Source: JACADW01 sp963747985
GTDB taxonomy: Bacteria > Acidobacteriota > UBA6911
Direction: 5' to 3'
NCBI GenBank assembly: GCA_963747985.1
Contig: CAVVHG010000003.1
Location: 310,001-374,000, forward strand
Length of the DNA: 64,000 nt
The translations under genes were made by a program, and so were the position numbers. The stretch's first letter is position 1. The number at the start of each line of letters is the position of its first letter. Below the pieces are notes generated by a model, which did not search any database, was not told the origin of the DNA, and saw only the letters and a program-made list of their open reading frames with translations. This document shows positions 53,205 through 62,700 of the stretch, piece after piece.

Positions 53205-53618
53205 ATGTCCCTGAAAATCAGGAATGCGCTGAACCGCGACATGCCGGCCATCGTACAGATGATCGGCGAGTTCCAACTCGATTACGAAAACCTTCAGCCG
53301 CAACAGTTCATTGTAGTCGAGGATGGCGACGTGATGGTGGGATTCGGCAGGCTGCAGACCTACCCGGACGCGACCGACCTGGGGTGCGTCGGGGTTCTCC
53401 ATGAACGCCGCCGGCAGGGGATCGGCAAGATGATCGTCGACGAGCTGATCAGGCGCGGGCCGAGCGAACTCTGGATCACGACGGACATGCCTGAATACTT
53501 CCGCCCGATAGGCTTTGTCGAAGCCGGCGACGCACCACTTTCGATCCGGCACAAATTGGAGCGCTTGCGCGACTTTGCCCGGGGCAGGACCGTCGCGATG
53601 CGCCTGGTCAGAGAGTAG
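53205..53618 (+). CDS. GNAT-family N-acetyltransferase
   Basis: This 137-residue protein has an acetyl-CoA-binding core (LGCVGVLHERRRQGIGKMIVDELIRRG: the R/Q-x-x-G-x-G/A motif as RRQGIG). GFGRLQTYPDATDLGCV lies before it and YFRPIGFVEAG after it. The small size and the F..IGF motif recall ArgA-like or RimI-like acetyltransferases. The substrate is unknown. ATG 53205 (GGAG upstream) is chosen; 53169 is possible. The TCAGC repeat begins at the stop codon. Confidence 0.85.
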   Translation: MSLKIRNALNRDMPAIVQMIGEFQLDYENLQPQQFIVVEDGDVMVGFGRLQTYPDATDLGCVGVLHERRRQGIGKMIVDELIRRGPSELWITTDMPEYFRPIGFVEAGDAPLSIRHKLERLRDFARGRTVAMRLVRE

Positions 53619-53712
53619 CTTTCAGCCCTCAGCAATCAGCTCTCAGCCGGCTGCCAGTTTTCGGCAATCAGTTCTCAGCACTGAAAGCCGACAGCTGATG
53701 GCTGACAGCTGT
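53617..53712. repeat. TCAGC-rich degenerate repeat, copy 3
   Basis: AGCTTTCAGCCCTCAGCAAT, then ATCAGCTCTCAGC on the left, are answered by CACTGAAAGCCGACAGCTGA and TGGCTGACAGCTG on the right. The whole tract is thus a loose palindrome of TCAGC words. It lies between the GNAT and permease genes. Confidence 0.65.
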
Positions 53713-53774
53713 GATATTGTGGCGCTTCTGCCGCAGGCCGATCGAAGAACCTGAAACAGGAGGAAACCACACCT

Positions 53775-55127
53775 TTGAGCACACCAGCGACTACACAGGC
53801 CGGCGAAGCCAGGCTCAAGCGCACACTCACGCTCTGGAACCTGGTCTTCTGCGGGATAATAATGGTTCAGCCCACAGCCCCGATGCCGCCGTTCGGCGTC
53901 ATCAGCCAGGAAGCACGGGGACACGTCGTTACCACGATCCTGATCGCGATGGTGGCGATGCTCTTCACCGCCATCAGCTACGGTCGCATGGCACGTGCCT
54001 ACCCCGCCGCGGGATCCGCCTTCACTTACGTCGGACGCGAGATCAACCCGGCGCTCGGATACGTGACCGGATGGAGCATGGCGATGGATTACATGCTCAA
54101 CCCGCTCATCTGCGTGATCTGGGCGAGCAAGGCGGCAATGAACGTCATCCCCGAGATTCCGTATGTGGCATGGGCGATCTTCTTTGCGGTGCTCTTCACG
54201 GTCATGAATCTCAGGGGTGTGCGCGCCAGCGCACACACGAACGAGGCCCTGGCCGTCGGCATGGGAGCGGTGATATTGATCGTTTTCGGCGCTATCGTCC
54301 GCTACGTCTGGAGAATGCCGGGGTTGAGCAGTCAGACGTTCACCACGCCGTTCTATGACCCCGCCACCTTCTCGTGGCCCCTCATATTTACCGGCACCTC
54401 GGTCGCCGCGCTCACATACATAGGGTTCGACGGGATCTCCACGCTCTCGGAAGAGGTTGAGAATCCCCGTCGTAACGTGCTGCTGGCCACGGTGCTGACG
54501 TGCCTCATCACCGGTGTCCTCGCCTCGCTCGAGGTCTACGGTGCGCAGTTGGTCTGGCCCGACTTCAAGAGCTATCCCGATGTCGACACCGCATACGTGT
54601 ACGTGGCAGGGCGCGCCGGCGGCCAGTGGCTTCTCCAGCTCGTGAATTTCACCCTCCTCGTGGCAACCATCGGGTCCGGATCGGGCGCGCACCTCGCGGC
54701 TGCCCGGCTGCTTTACGGCATGGGGCGCGACGACGCGCTTCCGCGCAAGTTTTTTGGCGCAATCGAGCCGAAGCGCGGCATCCCGAGAAATAACGTCATC
54801 TTCGTCGGGGCCCTGGCGCTCATCGGGGCTTTCACGCTGAGCTATCAGCTCGGGGCGGAGCTGCTGAACTTCGGTGCCTTCATAGCTTTCATGGGAGTCA
54901 ATGCCGCCGCTTTCCTGCGCTACTGGGTTCGTGCCGAGAAGAGGCGCTGGATCAACTTCGTGCCCCCGGTCCTGGGTTTCGCGATCTGCTTTTACATCTG
55001 GTTGAGCTTGCGCACTCCTGCGAAGGTCGCAGGCTCGGCCTGGGTGGTTTTCGGCATGATCTACGGGGCGATAAAGACCCGGGGATTTCGAAAGAACCTC
55101 ATCAGCTTCGAACTCCCGCCCGAATAG
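53775..55127 (+). CDS. APC-family amino acid permease
   Basis: This 450-residue transporter has 12 predicted membrane helices. APC features are the unwound helix 1 segment (MVQPTAPMPPFGVISQE), SYGRMARAYPAAGSAFTYVGREI in helix 2-3, LTYIGFDGISTLSEEVENPRRNV in helix 6 and AAARLLYGMGRDDALP. It should import an amino acid or amine with H+ or Na+. The start codon is TTG at 53775, with AGGAGG at 53758-53763, an 11-base spacing. The gene is monocistronic, followed by repeats. Confidence 0.92.
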   Translation: MSTPATTQAGEARLKRTLTLWNLVFCGIIMVQPTAPMPPFGVISQEARGHVVTTILIAMVAMLFTAISYGRMARAYPAAGSAFTYVGREINPALGYVTGWSMAMDYMLNPLICVIWASKAAMNVIPEIPYVAWAIFFAVLFTVMNLRGVRASAHTNEALAVGMGAVILIVFGAIVRYVWRMPGLSSQTFTTPFYDPATFSWPLIFTGTSVAALTYIGFDGISTLSEEVENPRRNVLLATVLTCLITGVLASLEVYGAQLVWPDFKSYPDVDTAYVYVAGRAGGQWLLQLVNFTLLVATIGSGSGAHLAAARLLYGMGRDDALPRKFFGAIEPKRGIPRNNVIFVGALALIGAFTLSYQLGAELLNFGAFIAFMGVNAAAFLRYWVRAEKRRWINFVPPVLGFAICFYIWLSLRTPAKVAGSAWVVFGMIYGAIKTRGFRKNLISFELPPE

Positions 55128-55167
55128 AGGACCGTGCCTGCAAGGCGTTGCCTGGGCCTGCTCCCCA

Positions 55168-55310
55168 AATCGGGGCGGATCGCAAACGACCCCGGGGTCG
55201 GAACCGGGGTCGATATCGCTGTCGAGATCAATCATGGTTTTGCGCCGCCGCCCTGTTCGCAGCGCAATCATGATTCCGAACGCCGATCCCCATCCCGATA
55301 TCGATAATTC
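55168..55310. repeat. GATC/GGGGTC-type repeat tract
   Basis: ACCCCGGGGTCGGAACCGGG, GTCGATATCGCTGTCGAGAT and CGATCCCCATCCCGATATCG are degenerate runs of the same six-base words as at 49565 and 56385, on both strands. I see no gene in the gap 55128-55371. Confidence 0.55.
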
Positions 55311-55371
55311 CCCGCCCTTCGCCGCACAGACCGGCCCCACCTGCGGGTTGCCGGAACAGCATGGCCTTTCA

Positions 55372-55780
55372 CTGTGGTTCAGACAGGGAGGACTACGAGA
55401 CTGGTGACGCGTCACAGGCAGCCTGCGCTGCAGGGACGCTGTTCAACCCATCCAGGGTTGACATCTTCCGATCATACTCCTCCCCGGGGTTTGCACCCCG
55501 GGCTGTTCTATTCGACGCTTTCAGCGTCGTCGGTGTCGATCGCGGCCGGCATCTGTGAGGCATCGCCGCCACCAGCGACTCAATGGACTCAACGGCATGG
55601 TCACGCTCAGCCCCCGGACGCAGTATGCCGGACTCGACCCCGAAGGGGGTCGAACAGATCAGCCCGGGGTGCAAACCCCGGGGAGGATCGGATCTGCCGC
55701 AAGGCCCAACCCTGTAAGGGTTGGACAGCGATCACCTGACGAGACAAGGTCACTTCAATCCCCACTGTCTGAATCACAGG
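55372..55780. mobile_element. MITE-like inverted-arm hairpin element, family A copy 2 (unamplified)
   Basis: This 409-base element has imperfect terminal inverted repeats: CTGTGGTTCAGACAGGG (55372-55388) against CACTGTCTGAATCACAG (55763-55779). It is flanked on both sides by the 9-base direct repeat GGCCTTTCA (55363-55371 and 55781-55789). The left arm holds CCCGGGGTTTGCACCCCGGG and GACGCTTTCAGCGTC. The right arm holds CGACCCCGAAGGGGGTCG, CCCGGGGTGCAAACCCCGGG and AACCCTGTAAGGGTT. It encodes no protein. The terminal repeats plus target-like duplication indicate movement by a transposase supplied elsewhere. Confidence 0.75.
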
Positions 55781-55852
55781 GGCCTTTCAGAGCCGCATGG
55801 CCAAAGGCCCCCGTCTCGGGCTAGAATGGCCTGAACCGGGGGATATCACGCT

Positions 55853-56365
55853 ATGGTCCACCAACGAATCAAGCTGATCGAAGGCGACATCACCGTCCAG
55901 AAAGTCGACGCCGTCGTCAACGCCGCCAACAGTTCCCTGCTTGGCGGAGGCGGCGTCGACGGCGCCATCCACCGCGCCGCGGGCCCGGGGTTGCTGGCCG
56001 AGTGCCGCAGCCTTCACGGCTGCGCTACCGGCGAGGCCAGGATCACCGGCGGTTACAGGTTACCCGCCCGCTGGGTCATACACACGGTGGGACCGGTCTG
56101 GAAAGGCGGAGGACACTCCGAGGAAGACCTCCTTGCGGCCTGTTACCGGAACGCACTCGCGCTCGCCAGGGACAACGGAGTTCGCTCGATCGCGTTTCCC
56201 GCGATCAGCACCGGCGCCTACGGTTTCCCCATCGAACGCGCCTGCGCCATCGCCCTTCGCGAGGTGAGGCAGTTTCTGCGGGCGAATCTTCTGCCCGAGG
56301 AGGTGCGCCTGGTCTGCTTCGACCGGCGTACTGCCGAGATCTTCAGCAATCTGTTCCTGACCTGA
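55853..56365 (+). CDS. Macro-domain ADP-ribose hydrolase
   Basis: This 170-residue stand-alone macro domain has the ADP-ribose-binding motifs EGDITVQKVDAVVNAANSSLLGGGGVDGAIHRAAGPGLL, GGYRLPARWVIHTVGPVW and AFPAISTGAYGFPIERACAIAL. It is of the MacroD/YmdB class, which removes O-acetyl-ADP-ribose or mono-ADP-ribose. The Asn/Asp and GVDGAIH residues of the catalytic loop are intact. It acts in the cytoplasm. There is no adjacent ART toxin or sirtuin gene, so its partner is unknown. Confidence 0.93.
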   Translation: MVHQRIKLIEGDITVQKVDAVVNAANSSLLGGGGVDGAIHRAAGPGLLAECRSLHGCATGEARITGGYRLPARWVIHTVGPVWKGGGHSEEDLLAACYRNALALARDNGVRSIAFPAISTGAYGFPIERACAIALREVRQFLRANLLPEEVRLVCFDRRTAEIFSNLFLT

Positions 56366-56384
56366 TATCTCAGCCGCGGTGTCG

Positions 56385-56515
56385 CGGTCGGCATCGGGAT
56401 CGCAGCCGCCGCCGGCATTCGACATCCCGATTGAACGAACCTCCTGTGGGATCGGGATTCGTCCCCGCTCGATTCCGACACCGACCCCGGTTACGATCCC
56501 GACGCCGCTGAAAGG
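56385..56515. repeat. GATC/GGGGTC-type repeat tract
   Basis: GGTCGGCATCGGGATCGCAG, GACATCCCGATTG, GTGGGATCGGGATTCG and GACACCGACCCCGGTTACGA belong to the same degenerate word family as 49565 and 55168. The rest of the gap up to 56697 holds one GC palindrome-rich segment (about 56615-56635, CGCGCCGGCGGCGCGC) and no gene. Confidence 0.55.
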
Positions 56516-56697
56516 CTAGGGGCTGGAGCCTGTGACGCCAGGGGGCAGTATCGCCGCAATCATCGGCGGCTGGCCTCCGGGAGAGAGTGGGCGCACTTAC
56601 CGGGGCGCGCAACGCCCGCGCCGGCGGCGCGCACCCGCGCAGCGGTCGAAGGGCTATCGGATTTCTTGCCTGCAGCCGGCGGGACACGGTTTTCAGC

Positions 56698-56748
56698 TTG
56701 ACAATCGGCGGTGTGATATTATAATAGTTTCGAAATTTCGAAACTATT
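56698..56748 (+). promoter_or_regulatory. Consensus sigma-70 promoter overlapped by a 26-bp palindromic operator
   Basis: TTGACA (56698-56703), a 16-base spacer and TATAAT (56720-56725) match the vegetative consensus at every position. A perfect 26-bp palindrome (56723-56748; half-site AATAGTTTCGAAA followed by its exact complement) starts within the -10 box and covers the likely transcription start. Binding there would block RNA polymerase. The arsR-type gene starts 16 bases further on, so self-repression of the efflux operon is the natural reading. Confidence 0.85.
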
Positions 56749-56763
56749 GTCCCGGAGACGAAC

Positions 56764-57123
56764 ATGAAGCAGCTCCAGAGCAGGCAGGCACTCAAGCGCA
56801 TATTCGAGCTGCAGTGCCAGATCTGCAAGGCGATGAGCCACCCCCTGCGCCTCGAGATCGTGGAATTGATGAGCCGGGACGAAATCCCGGCCACCCGTCT
56901 CCTGGCCAGGCTGGGCACCTCCAAGGCAAACCTGTCGAAGCACATGAACCAGCTGGTCCGCACGGGGATCGCAGAGCAGAGGCGCGCGGGGCGCCAGGTT
57001 TACTACCGGTTGACGCACCCTGAGATCCATGAAGCCTGCACGATCATGCGCAACATCATGATCCGTCGCATCCGGAGGGAGGAACAGCTGGCGTTCTCCG
57101 CCGCCTCTCCCAGGAAGCGATAG
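56764..57123 (+). CDS. ArsR/SmtB-family repressor of the RND efflux operon
   Basis: This 119-residue winged-helix protein reads KAMSHPLRLEIVELMSRDEIPATRLLARLGTSKANLSKHMNQLVRTGIAEQRRAGRQVYYRLTHPEI, the classic ArsR fold with recognition helix TSKANLSKHMNQL. The usual alpha-3 metal site ELCVC is absent. An N-terminal CQIC pair (residues about 19-22) could be a metal or redox sensor instead. GGAG precedes the ATG. It is first in an operon with TolC, adaptor and RND genes and lies behind a palindromic operator. Confidence 0.93.
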   Translation: MKQLQSRQALKRIFELQCQICKAMSHPLRLEIVELMSRDEIPATRLLARLGTSKANLSKHMNQLVRTGIAEQRRAGRQVYYRLTHPEIHEACTIMRNIMIRRIRREEQLAFSAASPRKR

Positions 57124-57157
57124 CACCCGGAACTTAACTGTTTCCATTCTTAATACT

Positions 57158-58525
57158 ATGAGACTACTAACCGCTGGTATCGTCACCATTGCTCTCCTGG
57201 CCGGCCCCTGGTCCGCCGGTGTCGCAGCCCAGTCCTCCCAGCCGCTCAGCCTGCACGACGCGGTTGCCCGGGCCCTGGCCCACAACCCCGAGCTGGCCCA
57301 GGAGCAGCCGGGGCTGGAAGCGGCCCGTCTGGAGGCGCGCGCCGCACGCGCCGGGTACTACCCCCGGCTGGATTTCGAGCAGGCCTACATGGGCGGCAAC
57401 AACCCGGTATTCGTTTTCGGGACGCTGCTCACCCAGAGGGCCTTCACCGAGGCCAACTTCAATATCTCTTCGCTCAACGAGCCGGCCGCGATCGACAACC
57501 TCCAGACCCGTCTTACGGTGCAGCAGAATATCTGGGACTTCGGCAGGACGCGCAGCCAGGCTGACGCGATGAAACTGGGAGTGGAGGTTGCGGATCGCAG
57601 CTACGAAGACCACCAGCGACAGGTCATCCTCGGCGCGCTGGACGCCTACTACTCCCTTTCCCTTGCGCGCGACGCCGCCGAGTCGGCACGCGTCGCGCTC
57701 GAGTCCGCCGAGGCAATCGAGAAGCAGGCAGGCGCCCGGGTGGAAAGCGGTCTTGCCACGGAAGCCGATCTCCTGCGGAGCCGGTCTTATCTGGCGGGCG
57801 CACGGCAAAACCTGATCGAAGCACGCGGCAGGGTCGACCTGGCCAAAGCGAGCCTCAACCGGCTCATGGGTGATCCGCTCGACGCCGAGCCCGGCGAGAC
57901 TGCGCCGCTCAAACCCGCCACTCTGGCGCTCCAGCCCGAGGAGACGCTGCTTGCCGGCTTCCGGCAAAAACGCCCGGACTACCAGCGCCTGCTGGCGGAA
58001 CTGCGCCAGGCCGAGACGGAGGCCGGGGCCAGGAAGACGGCCTTCCTTCCCACGCTGGGCGCATACGGCACCTGGGAAGCCGACAATCCCTCGTTCTCGA
58101 ATGCCGGCGGCACGAACTGGGTCGCGGCCTTGAGCCTGCGATGGAACATTTACGCGGGCGGGGCCGACGAGGCACGGCTGCAGGCATCACGGCAGCGCCT
58201 GGAACAGAAGCGGCGCCAGATCACCGCCATGGACTCCGCGATGGCGCTTGAAATCCGCCGCGCCATGATCCAGTGCAGGTCGATGGAGCAGCAGGTGGAG
58301 GTCACGCTGGCCTCCGAAGCCCAGAGCCAGGAAAGCCTGCGCATTCTCAGGAACCGCTACGAAGCCGGGCTTGCGACCATGACCGATCTCCTGGCTGCCG
58401 AAACGGAACGCTCGGCGGCCCACACAACTCTCGCAGGGGCGGTTTACAGGCATCGCCTGAGTTACGCGCAACTCGAATACGCAGCCGGCGCACTCAGCGA
58501 ATCATCACCGGCTGTCAATCCCTGA
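57158..58525 (+). CDS. TolC-family outer-membrane efflux channel
   Basis: This 455-residue protein has a signal peptide (MRLLTAGIVTIALLAGPWSAG). Two repeats of the OEP fold follow: LSLHDAVARALAHNPELAQEQPGLEAARLEARAARAG and, later, LLAGFRQKRPDYQRLLAELRQAETEAGARKTAFLP, with YEAGLATMTDLLAAETERSAAHTTL near the end. A trimer would form the outer-membrane channel of the efflux pump. It lacks a clear lipobox and ribosome-binding site. The leader of 34 bases after arsR is unusually AT-rich. Confidence 0.92.
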   Translation: MRLLTAGIVTIALLAGPWSAGVAAQSSQPLSLHDAVARALAHNPELAQEQPGLEAARLEARAARAGYYPRLDFEQAYMGGNNPVFVFGTLLTQRAFTEANFNISSLNEPAAIDNLQTRLTVQQNIWDFGRTRSQADAMKLGVEVADRSYEDHQRQVILGALDAYYSLSLARDAAESARVALESAEAIEKQAGARVESGLATEADLLRSRSYLAGARQNLIEARGRVDLAKASLNRLMGDPLDAEPGETAPLKPATLALQPEETLLAGFRQKRPDYQRLLAELRQAETEAGARKTAFLPTLGAYGTWEADNPSFSNAGGTNWVAALSLRWNIYAGGADEARLQASRQRLEQKRRQITAMDSAMALEIRRAMIQCRSMEQQVEVTLASEAQSQESLRILRNRYEAGLATMTDLLAAETERSAAHTTLAGAVYRHRLSYAQLEYAAGALSESSPAVNP

Positions 58526-58538
58526 AGGTGATACAACC

Positions 58539-59729
58539 ATGCATACACGACCCTTGGCGTTGACGGCGATCTTCGCCGGACTCATATTGACTGCGGCCTG
58601 CGGGGAGAAACCGGTGGCCCACCCTACGGTGACCCCGGTACAGGCTGGAGCCATCACGGCAAACATGGAGTCTGTACCCGCGGAACTGGAAGTGCCCGGC
58701 TCTGTGGCGCCGCGCGACCGCGTCGTCCTCTCCTCCCAGATCAACGGGTTCGTGCGAAGCGTCCTCGTGCAGCCCGGCGACGTGGTGGCCGCCGGAAAGG
58801 TGCTGGCCACCCTCGATGCACGCGACGCGGACAGTCAGAAGGCGGCCGCCCAGGCCGGCATAACCGAGGTCCAACAGGCGCTCGTCGAGGCGCGGCAGGG
58901 TGAGCAGATCGCCATCAGCCAGCGCGATGCGGCCCGTGCCAATGCCCGGCTGGCCGAAGGCACCTTCGACCGTTACAGGAAATTGTCCGAGGCACACTCG
59001 GCCACACCCCAGGAGCTGGACGAGGTGCGCGCCCGCCGCGACGCCGCCGCAGCCGAGCTTGCGGCTCGCGAGACAGCCGCGGCAGCTGCCACCACCCGCA
59101 TCGCTCAAATAGAGGCGCGCATCGCCCAGGCGAACGCCGGCCTGCAACGTGCGGAGGTGCTCGTCGGCTGGACCGTGATCAAGGCGCCTGCCGGCGGCAG
59201 GGTCGTCGAGCGTCCCGTCGACCCGGGCAGTGCTATATTCCCGGGCACACCCCTCCTCATTCTCGAGTCGCTGACTGCTCCACAAGTGGTTGCCGAAATA
59301 CCATCGAAGCAGGCAGACTGGATCAAACCCGGGCTCGAGGTTCGAGTTTCCACTGAATCCGAGGCCCCGGTTCGCGGGCGGGTGACCGAGCTTGTGCCCC
59401 TATCCAGCCCCGGCACCCATACCGTCAGGTTCAAAGTGGATCTGCCGGCGAATGCGGCAGCCCGTTCGGGCAGCTTCGCTCGCGTCCTGATCCCGACCGG
59501 CGAGCGGCAGACGATGCTGCTGCCGCGTTCAGCGATCCGCGAAAGCGGCCAGCTGACGGGCATTTTCGTTGTCGATAGCGGATCGAAAGCGCGCTTCCGG
59601 CTTGTGAAGATTGCACCCTTTGACCCCGCGCGCGTGGAAGTGTTGGCCGGCATCGAGCCAGGCGAACGCGTGATAGCGGAACCCGCAGTCCAGATCGAGG
59701 ATGGCGTTCCCGTGGAGATCCGGTCATGA
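58539..59729 (+). CDS. RND efflux periplasmic adaptor (membrane fusion protein)
   Basis: This 396-residue lipoprotein has lipobox LTAACG. The order is adaptor-like: beta-barrel/lipoyl half (VPGSVAPRDRVVLSSQINGFVRSVLVQPGDVVAAGKVLATLDARD), an alanine-rich coiled-coil hairpin (about 105-205), the second lipoyl half (GWTVIKAPAGGRVVERPVDPGSAIFPGTPLLIL) and a beta barrel plus membrane-proximal domain. It links the inner-membrane pump to TolC. It starts 13 bases after the tolC-type stop, and its own stop overlaps the next start (ATGA). Confidence 0.93.
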   Translation: MHTRPLALTAIFAGLILTAACGEKPVAHPTVTPVQAGAITANMESVPAELEVPGSVAPRDRVVLSSQINGFVRSVLVQPGDVVAAGKVLATLDARDADSQKAAAQAGITEVQQALVEARQGEQIAISQRDAARANARLAEGTFDRYRKLSEAHSATPQELDEVRARRDAAAAELAARETAAAAATTRIAQIEARIAQANAGLQRAEVLVGWTVIKAPAGGRVVERPVDPGSAIFPGTPLLILESLTAPQVVAEIPSKQADWIKPGLEVRVSTESEAPVRGRVTELVPLSSPGTHTVRFKVDLPANAAARSGSFARVLIPTGERQTMLLPRSAIRESGQLTGIFVVDSGSKARFRLVKIAPFDPARVEVLAGIEPGERVIAEPAVQIEDGVPVEIRS

Positions 59730-62700
59730 GCACACCACAACTCGCCGGAAAGCTGGCGCATGCGTTCATCAATTCCAAGCTGACGCCGCTGATCCTGATC
59801 GCTTCGATCGCCATGGGAACCGCGGCCGTGGTCCTTCTACCCCGCGAGGAGGAACCACAGATCATCGTCCCGATGATCGACATCTTCGTGGTCATGCCCG
59901 GCGCCTCCGCGAAGGAGGTCGAGACGCGCGTGACCAAACCCATGGAGCGGCTGCTGTGGGAAATCCCCGGTGTCGAGTACATCTACAGCACCTCGAGCCC
60001 CGGGATGTCCATGGCGATAGTCCGGTTCTACGTCGGGGAAGACGAAGAAAAGAGCATCGTACGCCTCAACCAGAAGATGTTGGCCAACTTCGATCTGATC
60101 CCCCCGGGAGCATCGCAGCCGCTCATAAAGCCGCGTTCCATCGACGACGTTCCCTTCATGTCGCTCACCCTCTGGAGCACGGAGATGGACGGCTTCCAGA
60201 TCCGCCGGGCCGCGGCCGAGTTGCGCAACAAATTGCAGGAGATCCCCGATATTTCCGCGACCGAGCTCATCGGCGGGCAGCGACGCGAGCTCCGGGTGGA
60301 GCTTGATCCTCTGCGTCTCGCATCTTACGGCCTCAGCACGGCGCAGATCCGGGGCATGCTCCAGATGGAAAACCGGGAGGCGGAGGCGGGCACTTACGCT
60401 GCCGGCAACCAGTCGGTTGCCGTCAGACTCAACGGCTTCCTCAGGTCTTCGGATGACCTGGCGCGACTGGTTGTAGGCGTGCGCAACGGCGCTCCCGTAT
60501 ACCTGCGCGACGTCGCCGCCGTCATCGACGGGCCGGAGGAGCCCAAGGACTACGTCTTCTTCGAACCGGGGCCTTCGGCGGCGATCAAAGGGATAAAGCT
60601 GGAGGGCGGTGCCGCCCTGCCGAAGACGTCCATACCGGCAGTCACCATCTCACTCGCCAAGCGGAAGGGCAAGAACGCGGTCGTGCTGGCAGAGGAGGCC
60701 GAGAAGCGTGCCGAGGCTTTCCGGGCCCTGCATCTTCCCTCTTCGCTCGAGATGACCGTCACCCGCAACTACGGTGAGACCGCGGCCGAAAAATCCAACG
60801 AGCTGCTGCTGCACATGATGCTGGCCGTGCTTTCGGTGACCCTGCTCATCTGGCTCGTGCTCGGCTTCAGGGAATCGGGTGTGGTCGCGGTCGCAATACC
60901 CGTGACGCTCGCGCTCACGCTCGTGGTCTTTCTTCTCTACGGCTACACGTTGAACCGAATCACGCTGTTCGCCCTGATCTTCTCGATCGGAATCCTGGTC
61001 GACGACGCCATCGTCGTCGTCGAGAACGTCGTCCGGCACAAGCGCATGCCTCAGAACCGCGACCGGGACTTTGCCGAAGTGGCCGTGGAGGCGGTGGACG
61101 AGGTTGGAAACCCGACGATTCTGGCCACCTTTACCGTCATCGCGGCGATTCTCCCGATGGCCATGGTCCGCGGCCTCATGGGACCCTACATGCGCCCGAT
61201 CCCGATCGGCGCCTCCGCCGCCATGGTCTTCTCGCTCCTGGTGGCGTTCGTGATTACACCCTGGGCCTCGTTACGATTCCTCAAAAAGGTCGGCCACGGC
61301 CATGAGACCGAGCAGGAGGACCGCAGCACGCGATTTTATCGGCTGTTCATGGGAAAGCTGCTCTCCCGGGGAACCTATCAGTGGGGATTCCTGGGCCTCG
61401 TCTGCGTGCTGCTGCTCCTGGCGATGAGCATGGTCTATTTCCAGGCCGTAGTGGTCAAAATGCTTCCCTTCGACAACAAGAGCGAGTTCCAGGTCATTAT
61501 CGACATGCCCGAGGGAACAAGCCTTGAGGAAACGGCGGCGGTAACGCACGAGCTGGCGGCCTCGTTGCACCAGATCGACGAAATCACCGATCTCGAGACC
61601 TACGTCGGAACCGCGTCGCCGTTCAATTTCAACGGGCTTGTCCGTCACTACTACATGCGCCGTGGTGACAACGTTGCCGACATCCAGGTCAATCTCACGC
61701 CGAAGGGGGACCGTTCCGACCAGAGCCATGCGATTGCGAAAAGGGCCCGGGGCCTTCTCACGCCGATAGCGGAGAAACACGGGGCCCGCATCAAGGTAGC
61801 GGAAGTGCCGCCGGGGCCACCGGTCCTTCAGACACTGGTGGCCGAGGTCTATGGCCCTGACTATAAGCGCCAGATCGAGCTGGCAAAGGAGATTCGCACG
61901 TCGCTCGAGAAAACCCCGGGCGTGGTGGATGTCGACTGGTATGTTGAAGATCCGCAACGCGAGATGCGCTTTCGCATTGACCGGCTGAAGACCTCCATGG
62001 CGGGGGTCTCGATCGCCGATATCCAGCAGACGGTCGAGCTCGGCCTGCGCGGAGCCGGCGCCGGCATCGCCCACCTGCCGCAGGAGGCCGAGGACGTTCC
62101 GGTTTTCATCCGGCTTCCCCTGGCGGCTCGCGCAAGTGTCGACGCCTTGAACAGGTTGCGCGTGGTCTCTGCATCCGGGCAGGCGGTGCCCCTCGTCGAG
62201 CTCGGTTCCTGGGAGAAGTCGACCCGGGAATACAGCATCTATCACAAGAATCTCATGCCGGTCGTTTATGTGACCGCCGACGTCGCGGGGCGTGAAGAAA
62301 GCCCGGTCTACCCGATTCTGAAGCTGGACCAGGAACTGCGCAGCAAGACGCTTCGCGAGGGCTATCATCTGGAGACTTATACGGCCCAGCAGCCCTCGAG
62401 CAACGACCGCCTGGCAATGAAGTGGGACGGCGAATGGCACATCACTTACGAAGTCTTTCGCGACCTCGGCCTGGCATTCGCAGCAGTGCTCGTTTTGATT
62501 TACATCCTGGTCGTTGCGTGGTTCCAGAGTTTCAAGACTCCGCTGGTCATCATGGCGGCAATACCGTTCTCACTGGTTGGGATTCTGCCCGGCCACTGGG
62601 CGTTGGGAGCGTTCTTCACGGCCACCTCGATGATCGGTTTCATAGCAGGAGCGGGCATCGTGGTGAGAAACTCCATCATCCTGGTGGACTTCATCGAACT

